Positions 37,034 through 46,011 of a stretch of DNA of 64,000 nucleotides are shown here, piece by piece. The stretch comes from Geobacter sp. SVR (GTDB lineage: Bacteria; Desulfobacterota; Desulfuromonadia; Geobacterales; Pseudopelobacteraceae): contig NZ_AP024469.1 of assembly GCF_016865365.1 (NCBI RefSeq), forward strand, positions 1,045,001 through 1,109,000, read 5' to 3'. Position 1 is the stretch's first letter. Each line of letters starts with the position of its first letter. A program made the translations under genes and the position numbers. A model generated the notes under the pieces. It saw only the letters and a list, made by a program, of their open reading frames with translations. It did no database searches and was not told the DNA's origin.

Positions 37034-37924
37034 ATGACGGATCGGGGCATCGTCTTCAACATCCAGAAATATTCAATTTCCGATGGACCGGGTATCCGTA
37101 CCACCCTCTTTCTGAAAGGATGTCCGGCCAGGTGCTGGTGGTGCCATAATCCGGAAAGCAAGTCCCCGCTGCCGGAGATGACCCAGGTGGAGGGACGCTG
37201 CCTCGCCTGCAATGAATGCGCCTTGGCTTGTCCGCAAGGGATCGCAGGATGCGGCGCGGATGCAGCCTGCCTGCTCTGCAACGAGTGCGCCGAGGCCTGC
37301 CCTTCCGGCGCGCGCCGTCTGGCCGGGAGGGAGATGACGGTGGCCGAGGTGCTGGCGGCGCTCTTGCAGGACCGGATCTTCTACGAGGAGTCGGGGGGAG
37401 GCGTTACCTTTTCGGGGGGAGAGCCCTTGTTCCAGTTCGGGTTCCTGAAGGCGCTCCTCGTGGGGTGCCGGGAGCGGGGCGTACGGACCGCAGTGGATAC
37501 CGGCGGTTTTGCCCCCCGGGAACGGCTGCTGGAGATGGCACCGCTCGCCGATCTGATCCTCTACGATCTGAAGCTGATGGATGCCGAACGGCACCGGACC
37601 GCAGTGGGGCTGGACAATCAGGGGGTGCTGGAGAACCTGGCAGCGCTCGCCACGGTCCACGACAATATCTGGCTCCGCATCCCGATCATTCCCGGCGTCA
37701 ACGACGATCGCGCCAATCTGGAGGCTAGCGCCCGCCTGGCGGCAAGCCTGCGGGACATACGTCAGGTGAACCTGCTCCCCTTTCACCGGACCTGGCACGG
37801 CAAGGTGCGCCAGTTGGGCAGGACGGTCGCAGATGACACCATTGCACCCCCCTCGCACGAGCGGATGGAGGAGTTGGCATCCATTTTCCGCCACAAGGGC
37901 CTGATCACCATCATAGGAGGATAG
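37034..37924 (+). CDS. Glycyl radical enzyme activase (radical SAM)
   Basis: 296 residues from ATG 37034 (AGGGGATATGAG before it). The radical SAM cluster is CPARCWWC near residue 30, followed by two ferredoxin-like four-Cys motifs, CLACNECALACPQG and CLLCNECAEACPSG. The glycine-rich SAM contact is GGGVTFSGGEPLFQ. It generates the glycyl radical in the partner enzyme by reductive cleavage of SAM. It ends four bases before the dehydratase start, so the two are an operon. Family members with the double 4Fe-4S insert serve dehydratase- and lyase-type partners. Confidence 0.93.
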   Translation: MTDRGIVFNIQKYSISDGPGIRTTLFLKGCPARCWWCHNPESKSPLPEMTQVEGRCLACNECALACPQGIAGCGADAACLLCNECAEACPSGARRLAGREMTVAEVLAALLQDRIFYEESGGGVTFSGGEPLFQFGFLKALLVGCRERGVRTAVDTGGFAPRERLLEMAPLADLILYDLKLMDAERHRTAVGLDNQGVLENLAALATVHDNIWLRIPIIPGVNDDRANLEASARLAASLRDIRQVNLLPFHRTWHGKVRQLGRTVADDTIAPPSHERMEELASIFRHKGLITIIGG

Positions 37925-37928
37925 GGAC

Positions 37929-40289
37929 ATGACGGAAAGGACCCAGGAACTGCGCCGCAAAAGCCTGGAGGCCCGCCCGGCCGTTTCGGCCGAACGGGCG
38001 CTGTTGCTCACCGAATTCTACCGCGACAACGAGGGCAAATATTCGGTGCCGGTGATGCGCGCGCTCTCTTTCCTCCACATCTGCCGCCACAAGACCGTCT
38101 GGCTGGGGGAGGGGGAACTGATCGTGGGGGAGCGCGGTCCGCAGCCCAAGGCGGTTCCCACCTATCCCGAGCTGACCTGCCACAGTCTGGAGGACCTGCG
38201 CATCCTCGATTCCCGTCCCCTGACTAGCTATGACGTCCCAGCCGAGTGTATCGCTGCCTACGAGGAGACGGTGATACCCTTCTGGCGGGGGCGTTCCCTG
38301 CGGGACAGGATGTTCGGCGAGCTGGCGCCCGAATGGCACGAGGCCTACGCCGCCGGCATCTTCACCGAGTTCATGGAACAGCGGGCGCCGGGGCACACGG
38401 TTCTGGACGAGAAGCCCTTCCGGCGCGGCCTGCGGGATTTCAAGGACGACATCGCCGGTGAGATCGCGCGGCTCGATTTCGTGCACGACAGTGCTGCCTG
38501 GGAGAAGCGCGAACAGCTCAAGGCCATGGCGATCTCCTGCGACGCGGCCATACTCTTTGCCGAGCGGCATGCCGACCGGGCCGAAGAACTGGCAGCCCGG
38601 GAGGGCGATCCCCAGCGCAAGCGGGAGCTTGAGCGCATCGCCGCGGTCTGCCGGCGTGTACCGGCCCATGCGCCGCGCGATTTCCACGAGGCGCTTCAGG
38701 CCTACTGGTTCTGCCACCTGGCCATCATCACCGAACTGAACGGCTGGGATGCCATGAGCCCCGGCCACCTGGACCAGCATCTGCTGCCCTTCTACAACCA
38801 GGGCCTGGCCGACGGCTCCCTGTCGCGGGAATCGGCCCGAGAACTGCTGGAGTGCTTTTTCGTCAAGTTCAACAACCACCCGGCTCCCCCGAAAGTGGGG
38901 GTCACGGCGGCCGAGAGCGGCACCTACACCGATTTTGCCAACATCAACCTGGGAGGACTTCTGCCGGACGGCTCCGATGGTTCCAACGAGGTTTCCCATC
39001 TCCTGCTGGAGGTCATCGACGAGATGCACCTGCTCCAGCCGAGCAGCAACATCCAGCTCTCCCGCAAGTCTCCGGACGCCTTTCTCAGCCATGCCCTGCG
39101 GGTGATCAGGAACGGGTACGGCTTTCCTTCCATCTTCAATGCCGACAGCGTGGTGGAGGAACAGCTCCGCCAAGGCAAGAGCCTGGCAGATGCCCGGGCC
39201 GGCGGCTGCAGCGGCTGCGTGGAGGTGGGGGCCTTTGGCAAGGAAGCCTACATCCTGACCGGCTATTTCAACCTGGTGAAGTTGCTGGAGCTGGCGCTCA
39301 ACAACGGTATCGATCCCAAAAGCGACCGGCAGTTGGGACCGGCCACCGGTGCTGCCGAGGATTTTGCCACCTTCGATGATCTCTACGCCGCTTTCGAGGC
39401 GCAGCTGCGGCATTTCATCGAGATCAAGATGGCCGGCAACCAGTTGATCGAACAGATCTACAGCCGCCTCATGCCGGCCCCGTTCCTGTCGGTGCTGATC
39501 GACGACTGCATCGCCACCGGCCGGGACTACAACGCCGGCGGGGCGCGCTACAACAATACCTTCATCCAGGGGGTGGGGATCGGCAGCATCACCGATTCCC
39601 TGGCAGCCGTCAAGGAACTGGTCTACGACTCGGGCCGTGTTGCGCTGCCGGACCTGGTGGCGTCCCTGAATGCCGATTTCGAAGGGCAGGAGCTGCTGCG
39701 CCAGCGGCTGCTCCACAAGACCCGCAAATTCGGCAATGACGACGACTTTGCCGACGACCTGATGCGACGGGTCTTCGAGAGCTTTTTCAGGGCCGTTGAT
39801 GGCCGTCCCAACAGCAAAGGGGGGCAGTACCGGATCGAGATGCTCCCCACCACCTGCCATGTCTACTTCGGTTCGGTCACCGGCGCCACACCGGACGGCC
39901 GGAAGGCCGGTGCGCCGCTTTCTGAGGGAATTTCACCGGTCCAGGGGGCGGACCGCCAGGGACCGACCGCTGTCATCAAATCGGCCGGCAAGATGGACCA
40001 CATCAGGACCGGCGGGACCCTGCTCAACATGAAGTTCGCCCCCTCCCTGCTGGAGGGGGAGCAGGGGATTGCCAAGATGGCCGGCCTGGTGCGCAGCTAT
40101 TTCCGCATGGATGGACACCATGTCCAGTTCAACGTAGTACGGGCCGAAACGCTCCGCGCCGCCCAGGCCGATCCCGGCGCCTATCGGGACCTGATCGTGC
40201 GGGTGGCGGGCTATAGTGATTACTTCTGCGATCTGTCGCGGGAGCTGCAGGAGGAGATCATCATGCGCACCGAGCATGCTACCCTGTGA
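37929..40289 (+). CDS. Glycyl radical enzyme, hydroxyproline dehydratase-like
   Basis: 786 residues, the full length of the family. The glycyl radical loop is VRVAGYSDYF (Gly761). The active-site thiyl Cys and general base are in GGCSGCVEVGAFGKEAY (Cys430, Glu432). Cys-x-Glu marks dehydratases and lyases, and the following FGKEAYILTGYFN with no CVEP is typical, as I recall, of trans-4-hydroxy-L-proline dehydratase (HypD), which makes pyrroline-5-carboxylate. Pyruvate formate-lyase (adjacent Cys-Cys) is excluded. No proC is adjacent, so the substrate needs testing; another small-molecule dehydratase is possible. Oxygen-sensitive, anaerobic function. Confidence 0.85.
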   Translation: MTERTQELRRKSLEARPAVSAERALLLTEFYRDNEGKYSVPVMRALSFLHICRHKTVWLGEGELIVGERGPQPKAVPTYPELTCHSLEDLRILDSRPLTSYDVPAECIAAYEETVIPFWRGRSLRDRMFGELAPEWHEAYAAGIFTEFMEQRAPGHTVLDEKPFRRGLRDFKDDIAGEIARLDFVHDSAAWEKREQLKAMAISCDAAILFAERHADRAEELAAREGDPQRKRELERIAAVCRRVPAHAPRDFHEALQAYWFCHLAIITELNGWDAMSPGHLDQHLLPFYNQGLADGSLSRESARELLECFFVKFNNHPAPPKVGVTAAESGTYTDFANINLGGLLPDGSDGSNEVSHLLLEVIDEMHLLQPSSNIQLSRKSPDAFLSHALRVIRNGYGFPSIFNADSVVEEQLRQGKSLADARAGGCSGCVEVGAFGKEAYILTGYFNLVKLLELALNNGIDPKSDRQLGPATGAAEDFATFDDLYAAFEAQLRHFIEIKMAGNQLIEQIYSRLMPAPFLSVLIDDCIATGRDYNAGGARYNNTFIQGVGIGSITDSLAAVKELVYDSGRVALPDLVASLNADFEGQELLRQRLLHKTRKFGNDDDFADDLMRRVFESFFRAVDGRPNSKGGQYRIEMLPTTCHVYFGSVTGATPDGRKAGAPLSEGISPVQGADRQGPTAVIKSAGKMDHIRTGGTLLNMKFAPSLLEGEQGIAKMAGLVRSYFRMDGHHVQFNVVRAETLRAAQADPGAYRDLIVRVAGYSDYFCDLSRELQEEIIMRTEHATL

Positions 40290-40388
40290 CGCTCCGCAAA
40301 AACAGAGGTCAGGCTGAAATGCCTGACCCTTTAAACATTGTAGATGGAGGAGAGCCGGCCTGTTTTGGGGAAATTGACAAGGACCCGC

Positions 40389-40574
40389 TTACTCTCTCCA
40401 GTAGGCTATTGCCGGCCTGATCGTCAACAGGACTGCCGCAACCAGCACGATCCCGATATACGGTCTGACCCACTCATGAAAGTACGTGCCGGCAGACATG
40501 CCGAACAGGAAGCAGTACCACTTCAGGATGCTGATATCCCACCAGTTCCACACTTTTGTTCTCAACAGTTTCAT
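40389..40574 (-). CDS. Small inner-membrane protein, function unknown
   Basis: 61 residues from the ATG at 40574 (AAGGTGATTC upstream). WNWWDISILKWYCFLFGM then one or two hydrophobic helices, with VRPYIGIVLVAAVLLTIRP and a basic end. The frame continues upstream, but that part is antisense to the gene at 40809. Family not identified. Confidence 0.5.
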   Translation of the reverse strand: MKLLRTKVWNWWDISILKWYCFLFGMSAGTYFHEWVRPYIGIVLVAAVLLTIRPAIAYWRE

Positions 40575-40808
40575 ATGAATCACCTTGTTCAAGTATAGCT
40601 CAACCGCAAATGCGCATACAGAGACACGTGCCGTCAGAAGAGCCAGTAGCGGTTTGCCCTTTACCTTGCTCCATAGTATCAACAAAAAGCTTTCTGTATA
40701 AGAATTCATGTGGTACAGGTGCCTTGTGCTTTCGGTAGGCCATACTTCGCCTACAAAGGCTTGTCTCATAATGATGATCGATGCTGAATACAATCTCCGG
40801 AGGTCTCG

Positions 40809-41090
40809 ATGATGAAGCACATTGTAACGGCTGCAGTGTTGATTCTTCTGGGTAGTGCCAGTACGAGCTGCTTTGCGGCTGACAACAAGGACTCGGAAAA
40901 GGATTGGTGTCTGCTCAAAATCGAGAGTAAATGTTCCGGAACAACCACGTTGGACCTGAACGATAAAATCAGGCGCCTGAACACGGCCATTGACAAGGGA
41001 ACGAGCGTTTACACTCCTGAAGAACTCGAACATTTGAAACATGTGCTTGAGGAAGCACTCTGGGCCGACTCCCTGTTGCGGGTGCGCTGA
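40809..41090 (+). CDS. Small exported protein, function unknown
   Basis: 93 residues after CCGGAGG. Signal peptide MMKHIVTAAVLILLGSASTS then CFAAD, with a cleavage site after FAA or a Cys that could be lipidated. The mature part has two further Cys (DWCLLKIESKCSG), which could form a disulfide, and a helical end (EELEHLKHVLEEAL). A terminator follows. No family recognised. Confidence 0.6.
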   Translation: MMKHIVTAAVLILLGSASTSCFAADNKDSEKDWCLLKIESKCSGTTTLDLNDKIRRLNTAIDKGTSVYTPEELEHLKHVLEEALWADSLLRVR

Positions 41091-41152
41091 CGTAAGCTCT
41101 GGCCGGGCGCCTGCCCGCGGAGCGAGTAGTACTATGAGACCATAAAAAATGG

Positions 41153-41184
41153 GGACTTGGCTGATGGCGGCCAGGTCCTCTTTT
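41153..41184 (+). terminator. Rho-independent terminator
   Basis: GGACTTGGC (41153-41161) pairs with GCCAGGTCC (41170-41178) including one G-U, then TCTTTT. Confidence 0.6.
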
Positions 41185-41310
41185 CATTGTAATTTCAATG
41201 AACACCTGCCTTGTCGCCGATCGTGAAGGCATTTTTCTGGAGCGGAGAGTGGCAATAGGCTAGTATGGGGAAGTATAACGAGATGAGTAGTACGACGAAA
41301 GGAAGAAAGA

Positions 41311-41862
41311 ATGACGGTTGAAGAAGCGAATAACGTGCTGCGGGAGGCCGATCTACTGATCGGCGAGGCGGAGGTGGCGGCGGCCATCGGACGCATGGCA
41401 GAGGAGCTGACGCAGCGGCTGGCAGATGCCAATCCGGTGGTGTTCTGCGTCATGAACGGCGGGCTGATCTTTGCCGGACAGCTTTTGACCCGCCTGGTGT
41501 TTCCCCTGGAGGCGGCCTACCTGCATGCCACCCGTTACGGCCATGAAACCAGCGGCGGCCATTTGAACTGGATCGTCCGACCGCAGGCGGAGCTGCGAGG
41601 CAGGACTGTGCTGCTTTTGGATGATATTCTCGACGAGGGGGTTACCTTGGCGGCCATTGCCGACTACTGCCGCGCTCAGGGAGCAGCGGAGGTGTTGATG
41701 GCCGTGCTGGTGGACAAACGGCACGAGCGCAAGGTCTCCCCCGGCTTCCGGGCTGATGTTACCGGTATCGAAACCGAGGACCGTTTCCTGTTCGGTTACG
41801 GCCTCGACTACAAGGGCTACTGGCGCAATGCGCCGGGGATCTATGCCGTTAAGGGAGTTTAG
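41311..41862 (+). CDS. hpt: Purine (hypoxanthine/guanine) phosphoribosyltransferase
   Basis: 183 residues. The PRPP-binding loop VLLLDDILDEGVTL lies near 100-113 with the paired acids, and VFCVMNGGLIFAGQLLTRL near 45 is the base-side element of type I phosphoribosyltransferases of the HPRT group. The end has DRFLFGYGLDYKGYWRN, matching HPRT's G-x-D-Y-x-x-x-R-N region. It salvages hypoxanthine/guanine to IMP/GMP with PRPP. The stop abuts the start of the purine permease gene (TAGATG), a natural uptake-and-salvage operon. Substrate preference among purines is not certain. Confidence 0.85.
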   Translation: MTVEEANNVLREADLLIGEAEVAAAIGRMAEELTQRLADANPVVFCVMNGGLIFAGQLLTRLVFPLEAAYLHATRYGHETSGGHLNWIVRPQAELRGRTVLLLDDILDEGVTLAAIADYCRAQGAAEVLMAVLVDKRHERKVSPGFRADVTGIETEDRFLFGYGLDYKGYWRNAPGIYAVKGV

Positions 41863-43164
41863 ATGAAACGCTTCTTTGCCTTCGAACATTACAAGACCAG
41901 CTATCGCCAGGAAACGCTGGCCGGCGTCACCACCTTCCTGACCATGGCCTACATCATCATCGTCAATCCGGCCATCCTTGAGAATGCCGGCATTCCCAAG
42001 GGCCCCTCGGTCACGGCCACCATCCTGGCCGCGGTCATCGGCACCGTGATCATGGCCCTCTGGGCGCGGCGACCCTTTGCCATCGCTCCCTACATGAGCG
42101 AGAACGCCTTCATTGCCTTCGTGGTGGTCAAGGTCATGGGGTATACCTGGCAGGTGGCCCTGGGGGCCGTCTTCATTGCAGGCGTGCTCTTCACGCTGCT
42201 GACGGTCTTCAAGGTACGTAGCTGGATGGCCGAGGCTATTCCCATGTCCCTCAAGGCCAGCTTTGCGGTGGGCATCGGCCTGTTCCTGACCTTCATCGGC
42301 CTGAACGAAACCGGTATGGTGACCCTGGGGGTTCCGGGGGCGCCGGTCAGGCTGGGCAACCTCTCCCAGCCGTCGGTCCTGCTGGCCATAGCCGGTTTCC
42401 TGCTGGTGGTGGTCCTGATGGCGCGCCGTGTCCGCGGCGCCTTGGTGATCGGCATCATCACCACCACCGTTGCCTCCATCGCCCTGGGGATCACCCCCGT
42501 GCCCAAAGAGTTCGTCAGCCTGCCCCCCTCCCTGGGGCCGATCCTCTTCAAGCTGGATATCGCCGGAGCCCTGTCTCCGCGCTTCTTCCCGGTGGTGATG
42601 GTGATATTCATCATGGCCTTCCTCGACACGGTCGGCACTCTGCTGGGACTCTCCATGCGGGCTGACCTGCTGGACGAGCGGGGCAACCTGCCGGAGATCG
42701 AAAAACCGATGCTGGCCGACGCCCTGGCCACCATGGCCGCCCCGATCCTGGGCACCACCACTACCGGCGCTTACATCGAATCGGCTGCAGGCATCGAGGA
42801 AGGGGGGCGCACCGGCTTTTCGGCACTGGTGGTGGCTGCCCTGTTCGCCCTGTCGCTATTCTTCGCTCCGCTTTTCACCATTGTCCCCCCGCACGCCTAC
42901 GGCATTGCCCTGGTCGTGATCGGCTCCTTCATGATCCGTCCCATCACCCAGCTCGATTTCGATGATTTTACCGAATTGATCCCGGCCTTCCTGACCGTGG
43001 TGCTGATGATATTTACCTACAATATCGGCGTAGGCATGACAGCCGGAATGATCGCCCATGTTCTGCTCAAGCTCTTCACCGGCCGGGCACGGGAAGTGGC
43101 GGCCGGTATGTGGGTGCTGGCGCTCTTGTCCTTTTCGCTGTTCATCTTCATGCCTAAGCTGTGA
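41863..43164 (+). CDS. NCS2-family purine permease
   Basis: 433 residues with about 12 to 14 membrane segments. It starts FFAFEHYKTSYRQETLAGVT and contains NPAILENAGIP, APYMSENAF and, later, GTTTTGAYIESAAGIEEGGR. These are signatures of the AzgA/PbuG-like branch of nucleobase:cation symporters that import adenine, guanine or hypoxanthine. It is directly coupled to the phosphoribosyltransferase gene, which would trap the imported base as a nucleotide. A terminator follows. Confidence 0.92.
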   Translation: MKRFFAFEHYKTSYRQETLAGVTTFLTMAYIIIVNPAILENAGIPKGPSVTATILAAVIGTVIMALWARRPFAIAPYMSENAFIAFVVVKVMGYTWQVALGAVFIAGVLFTLLTVFKVRSWMAEAIPMSLKASFAVGIGLFLTFIGLNETGMVTLGVPGAPVRLGNLSQPSVLLAIAGFLLVVVLMARRVRGALVIGIITTTVASIALGITPVPKEFVSLPPSLGPILFKLDIAGALSPRFFPVVMVIFIMAFLDTVGTLLGLSMRADLLDERGNLPEIEKPMLADALATMAAPILGTTTTGAYIESAAGIEEGGRTGFSALVVAALFALSLFFAPLFTIVPPHAYGIALVVIGSFMIRPITQLDFDDFTELIPAFLTVVLMIFTYNIGVGMTAGMIAHVLLKLFTGRAREVAAGMWVLALLSFSLFIFMPKL

Positions 43165-43204
43165 GAGCGACAGGTGAACGGTTGCTGAAAACTGCTTCGC
43201 TGAA

Positions 43205-43239
43205 ATTGAGTATCCCTCCAAGGGGTACTCAATTTTTTT
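43205..43239 (+). terminator. Rho-independent terminator
   Basis: ATTGAGTATCCCT (43205-43217) pairs with 43221-43233 with one G-U, a 3-base loop, then seven T. Confidence 0.85.
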
Positions 43240-43476
43240 GCCTGGCTCCGGCAGCAAGCAGTGATGCAGTCCCGGCACGCTGCGTGAACTTTCCGGCCGG
43301 TCTGGAACAGTCTTTCCCCGAAAAAATCGAGGCAGTATTGCAAACAGTTTACGAATGCAACGAATTAATGATATTTTGAACAGATTGCTCGAAGGCTTTT
43401 GAAGTGAAAAAACAAGGGGACGGGTCAGGCAGTGCCGCCGCCGTCTCACCCAGTCTTTTGACCAGAGGAGACCGGT

Positions 43477-44943
43477 ATGGCCGATCCGCTTTTCGTGAAG
43501 GAGCCTTCTTCAGAGAGCCGCTTTGAAATAAAGCGTTATGGATATACCCTCATTCTGCAGGTATCTGCCGATGGCGTGGAGTGCGGCTGCTCCTATGAGC
43601 CGTCGGGAACGGGGGGGACGCCGCTGACGGGAGATGAACTGCAGTCATTCCTGACCCAGTTCAAGATCAACACGGGGATACTTCCCGAGGCGCAGGCCAC
43701 CCTCCTGAATACCGCGGCCAGCGGCAAGGCCGTGGCTGAACTGGTTCTGGCGCGCGGCACGGAGATGGTTCCCGGGGAAGACGGACAGCTCGTGCTGGCC
43801 GTTTCAGACGCACTTTCCGGAGATGACGAAGAGCCGGAAGCGAACGAATCGGGAATCGTAAATTTGCGTAAAGTCCAGTCCTTTCTCAATGTGGAGGCGG
43901 GACAGCTTGTGGCGACGATTGTCGCTCCGGGACCGGGGCAGCCGGGGGTAACCGTCTTCGGCAAAGAGATTCCACCCGAACCGGGCAAGCCGATCCCACA
44001 GGCGCTTGGCCTGAATACGCGGCTGGATGAAGACGGCCGAAGCATCTTTGCCGAGGCCCCCGGCCGCGTGTGCGTCAAAGAGAGTGAGATTTCGGTCGAG
44101 GATGTGTACGAGATCGATGGCGATGTCGGTTTCAAGATCGGCAACATTCTCTTCAAAGGTTTTGTCGAGATCAAAGGGGACGTGCTGGATGGTTTTTCCG
44201 TCAAGACGACCGGCGGGCTGAAGGTGCACGGGATCATCGGCGCATGCACCATCGAGTCTGACGGAGACATCTCCTTCAGCGGCATGAACGGGCAGGGAAC
44301 CGGCACCGTCACCTGCGGCGGTTCGGTTTCAGCCAATTACATCTACGATGCCTCGATCGAATGCGCCGGCGATCTCACGGTCGAAGTCGAGGTACGCAAC
44401 GCTCAGATTCGCTGTCTGGGAGCGGTATGCGTCACCAAGGGGGGACTGTCGGGAGGAGAGTGCTTTGCCCTGGGAGGGATCGAGAGCGCCATTCTCGGCA
44501 ACCTGGCCTCCCTGTACACCCGCATCGTGGCGGGCGTTCATTATCGCGACCAGGAAGAGTTGAACCTCCTCTTTCACGAACTGAAGCAGTTGATTGCGCA
44601 ATATCAGTCCGCCTCCAAGGATGGGGGCGACGTAAAGGAATTCACGCGGCAGCGCGCCGCAATCTCCCAGCAAACCCAGCAGGTGCGCTCCAGATCCTAT
44701 GAACGCAGCAATCCGAAGATCAACGTCCGGAAGGTACTCTACGAAGGGGTCAACATCACGCTCGGCAACATGAGCGAGAATGTCAAGGAAGCGCGCAAGG
44801 GGCCCCTATCGATCATCGAAAACACCTTAGAAGGGGGTTTTCGGTATCTCGGCCTGACTCCCCTGACGTTTCCGGCCCAGACGATCGAGCAGACGTTTAT
44901 TCAACAGTATCAACTTGAACAGAAAAGGCAGAACCCAGCCTGA
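43477..44943 (+). CDS. DUF342/FapA family protein
   Basis: 488 residues after AGAGGAGACC. The N-terminal third is mixed. Residues about 150-350 form the beta-helix-like DUF342 core (GKPIPQALGLNTRLDEDGR; GDVLDGFSVKTTGGLKVHG; GGSVSANYIYDASIECAGD), and the last 120 residues are a coiled coil. Family members (FapA) act in polymer or lipid regulation or polar localisation; biochemical function is poorly known. The gene lies 13 bases before a receiver gene and an HPt gene, so its role may be in signalling. Confidence 0.85.
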   Translation: MADPLFVKEPSSESRFEIKRYGYTLILQVSADGVECGCSYEPSGTGGTPLTGDELQSFLTQFKINTGILPEAQATLLNTAASGKAVAELVLARGTEMVPGEDGQLVLAVSDALSGDDEEPEANESGIVNLRKVQSFLNVEAGQLVATIVAPGPGQPGVTVFGKEIPPEPGKPIPQALGLNTRLDEDGRSIFAEAPGRVCVKESEISVEDVYEIDGDVGFKIGNILFKGFVEIKGDVLDGFSVKTTGGLKVHGIIGACTIESDGDISFSGMNGQGTGTVTCGGSVSANYIYDASIECAGDLTVEVEVRNAQIRCLGAVCVTKGGLSGGECFALGGIESAILGNLASLYTRIVAGVHYRDQEELNLLFHELKQLIAQYQSASKDGGDVKEFTRQRAAISQQTQQVRSRSYERSNPKINVRKVLYEGVNITLGNMSENVKEARKGPLSIIENTLEGGFRYLGLTPLTFPAQTIEQTFIQQYQLEQKRQNPA

Positions 44944-44956
44944 ACGGAGAAGGTGC

Positions 44957-45346
44957 ATGAAAGTTTTAATCGTAGATGATGTGGAAATAAACCGCGATCT
45001 GCTGGCCTCATTTCTGAATGGCCGCGCGGCCGTCGTTTCGGCGGCCAGCGGAGAGGAAGCGCTCACACTGGTGGAGCATGATCTGGCGGCTGGCAATCCT
45101 TTTGACCTGATCTGCATGGATATCGGTCTGCCCGGCATCAGCGGGCATACGGCCCTCAAGGCCATTCGCGAAATGGAGGCAGGCTATACGGGAGCCAGAG
45201 CCAAGGTCTTCATGGTTACCGCCAGCAGTTCCCCGGATGACATGCTCGATGCGCTGCTCGTAGGGGAGTGCGATGATTACCTGACCAAGCCGCTGATGAG
45301 GCAGAACTTCCTGGCGCTCCTCGACAAATACGGGCTGTCGGCCTGA
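44957..45346 (+). CDS. Receiver-only response regulator
   Basis: 129 residues from ATG 44957 (GGAGAAGGTGC). Acidic pair in LIVDDVEINRD, phospho-Asp in LICMDIGLPGISGH, switch Thr in FMVTASSS and Lys in YLTKPLM. It resembles the receivers of hybrid kinases rather than CheY. Its partner is probably the HPt protein encoded 13 bases downstream. Confidence 0.9.
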   Translation: MKVLIVDDVEINRDLLASFLNGRAAVVSAASGEEALTLVEHDLAAGNPFDLICMDIGLPGISGHTALKAIREMEAGYTGARAKVFMVTASSSPDDMLDALLVGECDDYLTKPLMRQNFLALLDKYGLSA

Positions 45347-45359
45347 AGCAGGTGCAGAT

Positions 45360-45767
45360 ATGAATGATATGACACATACGACAGGCGCGGCTTCCGGAAC
45401 CGCAGGAATCGAATCTGACGCGGCATCGGCGACGGTACCCGAGGTCCCGGTGTTCGATCGGGCCGGGCTGGCGGAACGCCTGGGGGATGATGAACTGGTC
45501 GACATCTTCGTGGCAAAATTTCGGGCCGCCATTCCCGCCTATGTTGACGAACTCCGCTCTACGCTGGAGACCGCGAGCATTGACGCGGTGGCAGCTGTAG
45601 CCCACGCAGTCAAGGGGCTGGCAGCGAATATCGGAGCCGAGCAGGTGCATCAGGTAGCTGCCGCCATGGAGGTGGCAGCCCGCACCGGCGACACCGGCAG
45701 TTTGACTGCTCTGCATTCGCGCCTGCTTATGGCCTGCGAGATTTTTGCCCGGGAGACGTCCCCCTGA
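45360..45767 (+). CDS. HPt phosphotransfer protein
   Basis: 135 residues. A disordered N-terminal 30 residues precede an HPt four-helix domain whose phospho-His is in AVAHAVKGLAANIGAEQV. It shuttles phosphate between receivers. The gene is the last of the DUF342-receiver-HPt operon; no kinase is adjacent, so the donor is encoded elsewhere. Confidence 0.88.
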   Translation: MNDMTHTTGAASGTAGIESDAASATVPEVPVFDRAGLAERLGDDELVDIFVAKFRAAIPAYVDELRSTLETASIDAVAAVAHAVKGLAANIGAEQVHQVAAAMEVAARTGDTGSLTALHSRLLMACEIFARETSP

Positions 45768-45952
45768 CGGCGGTGCAACTACCATCAGCATCCGTCCCTG
45801 AAGCAGTTCCCCTCGGGGTCTTTCCTCCCCCTATCTACCTCCCCTCCCGGCAGTTCCCCTGCCTGCCCGTCATTAAGCTGGCTCTATCGGTCTTTTTACG
45901 AGAAACTTTAGTAGCTAACATTCAAGTGCCTGATATCAGGTGGAGATGAAGA

Positions 45953-45968
45953 TGGCATATAAATTGCT
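45953..45968 (+). promoter_or_regulatory. Sigma-54 promoter (-24/-12)
   Basis: TGGCAT, a 5-base spacer, then TTGCT exactly fits the sigma-54 consensus (TGGCAC-N5-TTGCW) with one change. It lies 44 bases before the bacteriohemerythrin start, in the right orientation. The gene should therefore need an NtrC-type activator. Confidence 0.75.
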
Positions 45969-46011
45969 TTTAGATTAGCGGCCGTTTAGCAAATGGTACC
46001 TGGAGCTGCAC

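Noticed and set aside
37911-39860. 649-codon open frame on the minus strand
   Set aside because: Exactly antisense to the glycyl radical enzyme, whose motifs are clear; GC-rich codon bias leaves the complement open.
41185-41310. A purine riboswitch before hpt
   Set aside because: The three-way junction core sequence is absent.
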